Source: CAZWRN01 sp964636275 (GTDB lineage: Bacteria; Patescibacteriota; Microgenomatia; Daviesbacterales; UBA10151). From it: a stretch of DNA of 64,000 nucleotides. Shown piece after piece: positions 33,992 to 40,490 of the stretch (position 1 is the first letter of the stretch; the number at the start of each line of letters is the position of its first letter). A model generated the notes under the pieces. That model saw only the letters and a program-made list of their open reading frames with translations. It did not search any database and was not told where the DNA came from. Both the position numbers and the translations under genes were made by a program. Location of the stretch: assembly GCA_964636275.1 (NCBI GenBank), contig CAZWRN010000001.1, forward strand, positions 1 through 64,000. The letters run 5' to 3'.

Positions 33992-35440
33992 TTATTCCGG
34001 ATAACATCTAATACAATATCCACACTCCCCAAAATCACTTCCTCCACAATCATCACATTTTGTTTTTTTAGTACGTGATCTGCTCATTCTATCAACTCCC
34101 CAGCCTCCACCACTAAACTGTGTGAAATTGCGGAGAGAATCGGTGATCCTTTGTGTGACTCCTTCTACCCTACCGGAGCCACTACCTTTACCCCATGTTC
34201 CACAGAAAGCGCCAGTGTTGGCTTTCATAGCAGCCAGGGCTTTCAGATCGACCTGATTTTCCTCGACTATATCGGCTGAATCTATCCTATGTTGATCTGA
34301 CTTTTTAAGCATTCTTTCTAGCTTGATATTTTCGATAGTATTTTGGGTTTCTTGGATATATTTATCTTTGATGTGATCCTGGATCCAATCAGTGGAAATA
34401 CCTTTTTCAAGCAGATTTACTACCCAATGCGCCACAATGGTCGAAGCTTCATCTTCTAGCCTTTGGCGCAAAGTCGGATCTTGAACAGCTAGGAACGTTT
34501 TCTGATCGATGCCAAACATAGTGCTGCTACCGTCAACCTCAGCTTTAACTTTAAACATCCTCTGATAAATCTCATTGTGCGTTAGTGTCCCTTCTTTCAT
34601 GATACTGGTTCGCATCACTCGGTCGACATCGACGGTCTGAGCAGTTGAATGTTTGCCAAGTCCAGCAAAGAACTCTTGGCCCTGTAGTTCACGCATGAAC
34701 TTTTGATACGCCTCAGTGCTCATATCATTTTTGTATGAGTGCATCACCATTTTGCGAATACCCGCCACCTCAGTAATCTCTCCAACATAGAGATAGCCAT
34801 ATTCACCGTTGTATTTATGTATCATCTCCCCTTCTGATTCTTTGGCTATTGGACTGCCCCAGACCAACGTATGGGTTTTGGAGGCATTAAAGAATTTGTC
34901 AAAATTGGTAAATAGATACTCATTTTGAGTCATGGAGGCCAGGTCATTTTCTCTTCGCCATCCAGTCAGCGCTTCGGTGACGCTCCGACCAATATAAGCA
35001 TGCTCAGGGCTGACCATTTTACGGCTGGTGACTCTTTGGCCAGTCGCCTCATCGACGGATTCTTCTTGATGTAGCAGATAGGTGTTTTGGGTTGGCGTAA
35101 TCTGCATCCGAGCTCGAGATTCTAGATCAAAAAAGGTTTTCCCACCCTGAGATAAAGCGGAGATATTTTCCTGCATCAGGGCTACACCATCTTTTTTGAT
35201 AGCTTCAAAGGTATAGCGTTTAGCTAATTCTTGGTTACCACCGGATTTTTGGAGATGTTCCTGGTAAAGCTGAAGATACAAAGAGACATCACATACGAGT
35301 AGTTCACCATCACGTTGCTTCAAGGCTTTGCTGACAGACTCCATGCCAAGAGGAGAATTTATGGTGATGGATCCCCGCCTGCGCGAGGATGCGGGATATA
35401 ATGAACGACTTTCTGTTCTTTTATCTAATAATGCTGGCAT
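33992..35440 (-). CDS. Hypothetical protein with C-terminal zinc ribbon, behind a cobalamin-type riboswitch
   Basis: 482 residues, not recognised. No signal peptide or membrane helix. The centre is mixed alpha/beta (GEYGYLYVGEITEVAGIRKM). The C-terminus has a Gly/Ser/Arg-rich linker and a Cys cluster CDDCGGSDFGECGYCIRCYP, likely to bind zinc. It lies alone on its strand between unknown T4SS-locus genes. Its leader (35441-35694) contains a cobalamin-type riboswitch aptamer, the only hint to regulation. None of the domains I can see is a known B12 enzyme or transporter. Confidence 0.6.
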   Translation of the reverse strand: MPALLDKRTESRSLYPASSRRRGSITINSPLGMESVSKALKQRDGELLVCDVSLYLQLYQEHLQKSGGNQELAKRYTFEAIKKDGVALMQENISALSQGGKTFFDLESRARMQITPTQNTYLLHQEESVDEATGQRVTSRKMVSPEHAYIGRSVTEALTGWRRENDLASMTQNEYLFTNFDKFFNASKTHTLVWGSPIAKESEGEMIHKYNGEYGYLYVGEITEVAGIRKMVMHSYKNDMSTEAYQKFMRELQGQEFFAGLGKHSTAQTVDVDRVMRTSIMKEGTLTHNEIYQRMFKVKAEVDGSSTMFGIDQKTFLAVQDPTLRQRLEDEASTIVAHWVVNLLEKGISTDWIQDHIKDKYIQETQNTIENIKLERMLKKSDQHRIDSADIVEENQVDLKALAAMKANTGAFCGTWGKGSGSGRVEGVTQRITDSLRNFTQFSGGGWGVDRMSRSRTKKTKCDDCGGSDFGECGYCIRCYPE

Positions 35441-35513
35441 ACTAGTACCTAGCTTCGGAGCAAATAGAAGAAAGTTCTCTTTGACCCGAAGATATTGCCG
35501 CCCTTAAAAAAGG
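35441..35513 (-). promoter_or_regulatory. Possible expression platform between riboswitch and gene
   Basis: On the minus strand CTTCGGG can pair either with CCCGA at the end of the aptamer or with CCGAAG 21 nt before the start codon. These alternatives could couple ligand binding to access to the weak AGG ribosome site. CCTTTTTTAAGG is a further small hairpin. Confidence 0.4.
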
Positions 35514-35694
35514 ACTCGGGAACCAGGCAGTCCGGCTTGAAAAGAGCTTTTAGTTTTCAGCTTCGAGCTTCTAGTGGTTTTTACTAAAAGCTGAAAGCTG
35601 ATCGCTGGAAGCTTTCTCTTACGGTTGCGGTACAGCTGCAGAGTCTCACTGCATTCCCCTGGATTAGGTTGGTCTGATCCAACCCGTTCCCTCA
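35514..35694 (-). promoter_or_regulatory. Cobalamin-type riboswitch aptamer
   Basis: On the minus strand the order of core elements matches the cobalamin riboswitch: GGGAAC closing strand, hairpin GGTTGGATCAGACCAACC, then GGGGAATGCAGTGAGACTC, TGCAGCTGTACCGCAACCGT, AAGAG, a peripheral hairpin, AAGCCGGACTGCCTGG and the closing GTTCCC. The CCGCAACcGTAAgaG block and GCCgGActgCCTGg are the B12-box-type segments. The long GCCACU/GGGAAGGC arm of classic AdoCbl riboswitches is missing, so this is a compact type. Its peripheral hairpin is formed by a family G palindromic element (35547-35624). Confidence 0.8.
35547..35624. repeat. Palindromic element, family G, inside the cobalamin riboswitch
   Basis: AAGAGCTTTTAGTTTTCAGC and CTAAAAGCTGAAAGCTGATC form long arms. 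The element lies exactly between the GTAAGAG and AAGCCGGA core strands, so it extends a peripheral stem rather than breaking the core. Confidence 0.75.
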
Positions 35695-35936
35695 AGAATA
35701 TGGATTACCAACTTAGTACTTTTAGTAGACTGAGTCAATACTTGTTTTGAAGTGGATACAGATTAATGGTTTTGGAAGCCGGTATGGTAGTTGGATGTAT
35801 GTTTTAGGTTGACCTACTACTAAAACATTTAACCATACTGGCTTCTACACCTTACAACTTATGACAAACGCTTGATTCACTTTGAGCGGGTGGACAGTGG
35901 ATTTTTCACGGGGTATAAAGAATGAAGCCTAGTTAC
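35695..35936. other. Spacer between riboswitch and prgI leader, with a long hairpin
   Basis: Contains an imperfect palindrome at 35775-35845: GAAGCCGGTATGGTAG against the reverse complement of CCATACTGGCTTC, with inner arms TGTTTTAG/CTAAAACA. No gene is visible. Promoters for both flanking transcripts must lie here. Confidence 0.5.
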
Positions 35937-36041
35937 TATAAGGACCTGCTCGCTTATTGGTGAGGAATATTATACCAACCGCTCGCAGAACCTTGTTTTT
36001 TAAAATCCTTGATTTAAAACTAGGGGAGATTTTAAAAAATG
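35937..36041 (+). promoter_or_regulatory. Structured leader of the PrgI-like gene (candidate RNA switch)
   Basis: Stacked helices AAGG/CCTT, CTGC/GCAG (35946-35949 with 35985-35988) and TTGGT/ACCAA (35957-35961 with 35974-35978). Then strand a TTTTTTAAAATC (35996-36007) can pair with b GATTTAAAAC (36011-36020) or, over 12 perfect base pairs, with c GATTTTAAAAAA (36028-36039), which ends at the start codon. The Shine-Dalgarno TAGGGGAG lies between b and c. A homologous leader precedes jag (50559-50662). Confidence 0.65.
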
Positions 36042-37262
36042 GAACCTGTCTTTCAAGCCCATCCTATACCGCAAAATGTGACCAACTTTGAATTTCATTT
36101 GGTGGGAGATATGACCATCAAGCAGTTTGGGTATCTGGCTTTGGGACTAGTAATCGCTTTTGTGACGTTTATCGGACTTGCTTCTTCTTTTCCCTTTATA
36201 GCCTATCCTATTATAGTTATTTCAGCAGCAACTGGGGCGGCTTTTGCTTTTATTCCGATTCAAGAAAGGCCTTTAGATCATTGGGTAGGTGCATTTTTTA
36301 AGGCGATCTTTCATCCCACCAAACTGACCTATCAGTCAAAAATTTTAAAAAAAGAGGATCCTTTTTTTTCGAGAAGATTGTCGCTTTATATCCAAAACAA
36401 ACACCGAAATCAGGCAGCTAAGTCACTTAGCACCCTGGCTTTAAAGCCAGTGAGCCAAAACCCTTCCGCCCCACCTTCGAATATGCCTTTATCAAGCACC
36501 AGAAAGCCTTCAATGGCTGATCGTCTTTTGTCCGGAGTTCAAACTACAGCTCAGGCACAGCCTGCTTCCCAGCCTGCAGCGCCTGTTTCACTGGGGACAG
36601 TTCCGGCAAGCCCGGTGGTAAAAGAACCACCCAAGCCAACAGATCTGAAGAAAACGGTTGACCTAGCAAAAGACGCCCAAGAAACTCAGAGTAAAATTTT
36701 AAAAATAGAAAAGCAGCTGGAACAGATCAAAGCAACCGTTGCTCAACCAGGAATTGATGCCAAAATATATATCGATCAGTTTCAATCGCTGCTGGGAGAT
36801 TTGCAAAAACTAAATGAACACGCTTCTGGTACCGCCCATGATTTGGCGATCCTGGCCAACTCCCCTGCTGCTGCAGCCCCCTCAGCTACACCGCCAGCCA
36901 CAAATACTAGCGAGCCTAAGCCTCAAGTAAGTCCTCAACCAGCTCCCCCAAAAACAGTTCCTTCGGTCACTTTGACAACGTTTCCCAATGTAGTAAATGG
37001 AGTCGTGACTGACAGCCAGGGCAACTATGTTGAAGGAGCTATTGTGGTTGCACATGACAAACAAGGATTACCAGTCCGGGCTTTGCGAAGCAACAAACTG
37101 GGACAGTTTGTTGCAGCTACCCCCTTATCCAATGGTATCTATACTATTGTGGTTGAAAAAGACTCGATGGTCTTTGACAAAGTAGCAGTTGAACTAAAAA
37201 ATGAAATCCTCCCTCCAATTTTGGTAGCCGCCCGTAAACAACTGCCCGGAGGTACAGCCTAA
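36039..37262 (+). CDS. PrgI-family T4SS membrane protein with C-terminal beta-sandwich domain
   Basis: 407 residues. Residues 1-110 match the PrgI family (IPQNVTNFEFHLVGDMTIKQ, two helices at about 28-50 and 55-75, then RPLDHWVGAFFKAIFHPTKL), the small VirB3-like partner that precedes VirB4 in Gram-positive-type systems. A Pro/Ala/Gln linker and coiled segment lead to residues about 317-400, a CarboxypepD-regulatory/CNA-B-like beta sandwich (VVNGVVTDSQGNYVEGAIVV). PrgI proteins are normally about 110 residues, so the tail is an added module. It starts the core T4SS operon and has the structured leader described above. Confidence 0.85.
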   Translation: MEPVFQAHPIPQNVTNFEFHLVGDMTIKQFGYLALGLVIAFVTFIGLASSFPFIAYPIIVISAATGAAFAFIPIQERPLDHWVGAFFKAIFHPTKLTYQSKILKKEDPFFSRRLSLYIQNKHRNQAAKSLSTLALKPVSQNPSAPPSNMPLSSTRKPSMADRLLSGVQTTAQAQPASQPAAPVSLGTVPASPVVKEPPKPTDLKKTVDLAKDAQETQSKILKIEKQLEQIKATVAQPGIDAKIYIDQFQSLLGDLQKLNEHASGTAHDLAILANSPAAAAPSATPPATNTSEPKPQVSPQPAPPKTVPSVTLTTFPNVVNGVVTDSQGNYVEGAIVVAHDKQGLPVRALRSNKLGQFVAATPLSNGIYTIVVEKDSMVFDKVAVELKNEILPPILVAARKQLPGGTA

Positions 37263-38066
37263 ATGAGTGCAACGCAAGATTTTTTACCAGTAGAAGACAT
37301 CCGCGATGATGTAGTGGTGATGAAAGATGGCTCAATGGCGATCGTACTACAAACATCAGCCGTCAATTTTGATCTACTTTCTGAAACAGAGCAGTTAGCA
37401 ATTATTGGATCATTTGCAGCTCTTTTAAATTCCCTCTCTTTTTCAATCCAAATAGTAATCCGCTCAAAAAGACTCGACATATCCAACTACATTCATCTGC
37501 TGAAGGATGCCGAGGCTTTGCAAAAAAATCCGCTATTACAAGCGATGATGCAACATTACCGGCAATTTGTCACCAATATTATTCGAAATAACGAGGTGCT
37601 GGATAAACAGTTTTTTGTGGTCATATCAGTTTCTTATTTAGAACTTGGGGTGGTGAAAGATGTGAATAAAAACTTTGAGAAAGGATTAACCCTACTCTCT
37701 CCCAGACGGGATCATATCATGCGTCAGTTGGGGAGGATTGGTCTTAAAACAACCCAGCTGAATACTGATAAACTGATAGCGCTTTTTTATGACTATTACA
37801 ACGATACTTTTAAATCCAGTTTCAAATCAGCTGGGGCTTCATCAAAAACAACGGCTCCATCGCCAACACCACCTGCAGTTGCCCCCCAGCCAGTCAAACC
37901 GTCCCAGACACCAACAATCACGCAAATGGCGCCAGCTCCCCAGCCCGCACCAGTACAACCAGTATCTCAGCCAATAACCAATCCGGCTCCACAGACACAG
38001 CCTAAACCAGCGGGAGTCCCTCTCAATCGCAATGTGCCATTTGCTGTGGAGGAGTTGGGAGCCTAA
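37263..38066 (+). CDS. VirB4 N-terminal-like (TraC-like) protein
   Basis: 267 residues. Residues 1-180 correspond to the N-terminal domain of VirB4/TraC ATPases (IRDDVVVMKDGSMAIVLQTS, FDLLSETEQLAIIGSFAALL, FSIQIVIRSKRLDI) without Walker motifs. A Pro/Gln/Ala tail (about 200-260) is disordered. The ATPase part is the next gene. It begins directly after the PrgI stop, with GGAGG 10 nt upstream of the ATG. It probably docks PrgI and the ATPase at the membrane. Confidence 0.75.
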   Translation: MSATQDFLPVEDIRDDVVVMKDGSMAIVLQTSAVNFDLLSETEQLAIIGSFAALLNSLSFSIQIVIRSKRLDISNYIHLLKDAEALQKNPLLQAMMQHYRQFVTNIIRNNEVLDKQFFVVISVSYLELGVVKDVNKNFEKGLTLLSPRRDHIMRQLGRIGLKTTQLNTDKLIALFYDYYNDTFKSSFKSAGASSKTTAPSPTPPAVAPQPVKPSQTPTITQMAPAPQPAPVQPVSQPITNPAPQTQPKPAGVPLNRNVPFAVEELGA

Positions 38067-38067
38067 A

Positions 38068-38158
38068 GAATAAACCAATAAACAAATAACCCAATGTCAA
38101 ATTCCCAATTATTGAGAATTTGTTTATTTGAATATTGGATTATTTGTATATTTATAGT
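38068..38158. repeat. Palindromic element, family B (CAATAAACAAATAA words)
   Basis: AATAAACCAATAAACAAATA on the left matches the reverse complement of GGATTATTTGTATATTTAT on the right. It separates the two VirB4-related genes and also supplies the -10 box of the second. Confidence 0.75.
38147..38152 (+). promoter_or_regulatory. -10 box of virB4 inside a palindrome arm, leaderless spacing
   Basis: TATATT ends 6 nt before the ATG at 38159. Confidence 0.4.
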
Positions 38159-39949
38159 ATGAACTTACCTTTTAGCAGTAATAAAAAAAGTTATGCGTCA
38201 AATATTAAAGGGACTGCGGCTGAAGCACCGAAAGATCCTAGTGTGAATGGACAAACTTTTAGTTTAGATGACGCCATTGCTCCCAAAGAGATCGAAATTG
38301 ATTTTAGTTATCTACGAATGGATGACAAATACTACCGATCTTTTTTCGTCTCAGGTTATCCCCGCTATGTTGAACCAAACTGGCTTGAGCCGCTGATTAG
38401 TTTTGAACACTCACTAACTCTATCGATGTTTATTTATCCATCATCCAGTAAGAATATTTTGGATGATCTGAAAAGAAAGATCGCCGAGATGGAGGCTACT
38501 ATTCAGACAGATATGGAGCGTGGCCGAGCAATAGATCCGGCTGTTCAGGTTGCTTTGGATGATGCTAAATCACTCCAAGAACAGTTGGTTAAAGGGGCCG
38601 AAAGGTTTTTCCGGCTAGGACTTTATGTCACAGTCCCCTCTTCCAATCTTGAAGAGTTAAACAATATTTCCAAACTTGTTGAATCAACATTGGGATCTTT
38701 ATCTATTCAACCTCGGGTGATGACCCTTCAGATGGCTGAAGCTTTTAACGCCACAATGCCGATCGATCGGGATATTTTAAAGCTCAATCACAACATGGAC
38801 ACAACATCCCTAGCGACAACTTTCCCGTTTACAACTTCAGAGCTGACTTCAGAAACGGGTATTATTTATGGCATCAATGAACACAATGGCTCTTTGATTA
38901 TTTTTGACCGTTTTTCATTGGAAAATGCTAATTCGGTGATTTTTGCTAAGTCCGGATCTGGTAAGTCCTACTTTGTCAAACTCGAGGCTTTACGCTATAT
39001 GATGTTTGGTTCGCAGGTGATTGTGATTGATCCTGAACATGAATATTTAAAGCTCTGTCAGGCTGTGGGAGGGCAATATATAGATTTTTCATCAGAGTCT
39101 CCGGTCAAGATAAATCCCTTTGATCTATCCAATGTCACAGAAGAGGGAGAAAATGAGCTGGGAAGAAAGATTCTGACACTTACCGGATTTTTAAAACTCG
39201 TCTTGGGCCAGTTGGACGCTTCTCAGCAGGCAATTTTAGACCGGGCTTTGATTACAACGTATCGCCTCAAAGGAATAACCCAGGACCCAAAAACACAACA
39301 TTTACCGCCACCATTAATGGAAGATCTCTATAAAGTACTGGTGGGTATGGAAGACAAAAGTGCCCAGGAGCTGGCTTATCGCCTAGAACGATTTATTAAA
39401 GGATCATTAGCTGGTATTTTTAGTGCTCCCTCTAATATTAACTTGAACAATCAGCTGATTGTTTTTTCGGTTCGTGATTTGGCAGATCAGTTGAGGCCTC
39501 TGGCGATGTATCTGATATTGGATTATATCTGGACCAAGATCAGACGAGAGATCTCCAAAAGATTGCTGATCGTAGATGAGGCCTGGTACATGATGCAAAA
39601 TGAGGATTCAGCTGAATTTTTGGTAGGTATAGCCAAAAGAGCCCGCAAATATTATTTAGGAGTTACTACAATTACCCAGGATGTGGAAGACTTTTTAGGA
39701 ACAGATCGTGGAAAGGCGATTATATCCAACTCTTCGATTCAGATATTACTTAAACAAGCTCCGGCCTCTATTGGAAAAGTAGCTGAAACTTTTAATTTAT
39801 CTGATGGGGAAAAATTGTTGTTGCTCTCAGCTGGAGTAGGACAAGGACTCTTCTTTGCCGGACAAACCCATGTCGCGATGAGTGTAGTTGCTTCTCCAGA
39901 AGAACATCGACTGATCACCACCAATCCGTCTGAAGTGTTTAAGAAATAA
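38159..39949 (+). CDS. virB4: VirB4-family T4SS ATPase
   Basis: 596 residues from the ATG at 38159. An N-terminal recognition region is followed by Walker A FAKSGSGKSYFVKLEALRY (about 260), the DPEHEY and INPFDLSN motifs, Walker B LLIVDEAWYMM (about 469), TITQDVEDFL and the sensor segment SNSSIQILLKQAP. These are diagnostic of VirB4/TraC/ConE ATPases that energise pilus assembly and substrate transfer. The conventional N-terminal domain is encoded by the preceding gene, separated by a palindromic repeat. No VirD4 coupling protein is in the window. Confidence 0.95.
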   Translation: MNLPFSSNKKSYASNIKGTAAEAPKDPSVNGQTFSLDDAIAPKEIEIDFSYLRMDDKYYRSFFVSGYPRYVEPNWLEPLISFEHSLTLSMFIYPSSSKNILDDLKRKIAEMEATIQTDMERGRAIDPAVQVALDDAKSLQEQLVKGAERFFRLGLYVTVPSSNLEELNNISKLVESTLGSLSIQPRVMTLQMAEAFNATMPIDRDILKLNHNMDTTSLATTFPFTTSELTSETGIIYGINEHNGSLIIFDRFSLENANSVIFAKSGSGKSYFVKLEALRYMMFGSQVIVIDPEHEYLKLCQAVGGQYIDFSSESPVKINPFDLSNVTEEGENELGRKILTLTGFLKLVLGQLDASQQAILDRALITTYRLKGITQDPKTQHLPPPLMEDLYKVLVGMEDKSAQELAYRLERFIKGSLAGIFSAPSNINLNNQLIVFSVRDLADQLRPLAMYLILDYIWTKIRREISKRLLIVDEAWYMMQNEDSAEFLVGIAKRARKYYLGVTTITQDVEDFLGTDRGKAIISNSSIQILLKQAPASIGKVAETFNLSDGEKLLLLSAGVGQGLFFAGQTHVAMSVVASPEEHRLITTNPSEVFKK

Positions 39950-40460
39950 GAAGAGACGATAGATGATCGAAGATAGGGGTAGAAGGTAGATGATAGCAGG
40001 TAGATACTTTTAGTAACTTTTCCATTTATCTCTTAAATTTACAATCTTTCCTCCCACTAACTCATATCGCTTAATTAGTTCGCTACATTTCTCTTGATCT
40101 AGATACTTCAAATCTTTTGCTATATTTAAATGTACTTCCATCTCATTACAGGATCCCAATGCTCTATCTAGTGATACCTTGAATTCTTTCTCAAAGCGTC
40201 TTTTCGCCCATCCTTCAGCAATATTTGCAGGAGGAGACTTAGTACATCTTCTCATTTGAGAAGCCAGATCATTCTTTTCAAAAGATGGAAGCAATACACA
40301 CAACTTCATTACTTCGATAGCCAACTCATAACATTCTTTATATACATCTAAATCCTTGAAGCTCTGAATCATATCTGCGGATTCTATAAGTTCTATTCTC
40401 TATTTTCAATCCTCCACCACTATTTTCTATCTTCAATACTCTATTTTCTTTAAGTTGTCT
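39948..40460. repeat. Inverted word-repeat arms flanking the four-helix-bundle gene (family I)
   Basis: The left arm (39950-40008) iterates GATAGATGATCGAAGATAG. The right arm (40380-40460) reads, in reverse complement, GAAGATAGAAAATAG-type words. The arms are inverted relative to each other and enclose the 40010-40372 gene like a stem around a loop. A solo relative lies at 53596-53647. Confidence 0.6.
40010..40372 (-). CDS. Four-helix-bundle protein (S23/IVP-like)
   Basis: 120 residues with the family pattern: FKDLDVYKECYELAIEVMKL, PSFEKNDLASQMRRCTKSPP, ANIAEGWAKRRFEKEFKVSL, CNEMEVHLNIAKDLKYL. This family includes proteins encoded in 23S rRNA intervening sequences and is structurally related to the Avd subunit of diversity-generating retroelements. 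No reverse transcriptase or template repeat is nearby. The gene is oriented against the T4SS operon it interrupts and is enclosed by inverted word repeats, so it looks like a mobile insertion. Confidence 0.88.
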   Translation of the reverse strand: MIQSFKDLDVYKECYELAIEVMKLCVLLPSFEKNDLASQMRRCTKSPPANIAEGWAKRRFEKEFKVSLDRALGSCNEMEVHLNIAKDLKYLDQEKCSELIKRYELVGGKIVNLRDKWKSY

Positions 40461-40478
40461 CTCCTCCATCTTTTCAGC

Positions 40479-40484
40479 TAAACT
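40479..40484 (+). promoter_or_regulatory. -10 box of the 40491 gene, leaderless spacing
   Basis: TAAACT ends 6 nt before the ATG at 40491, so the gene restarts transcription after the four-helix-bundle insertion. Confidence 0.5.
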
Positions 40485-40490
40485 AGAGGC

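Noticed and set aside
35514..35694. RNase P RNA, suggested by GTAAGAG
   Set aside because: The conserved GAGGAAAGTCC and other RNase P core blocks are missing, whereas all cobalamin core strands are present in order.
40010..40372. Diversity-generating retroelement with Avd
   Set aside because: No reverse transcriptase, template repeat or variable repeat is visible in the window; only the four-helix-bundle protein is present.
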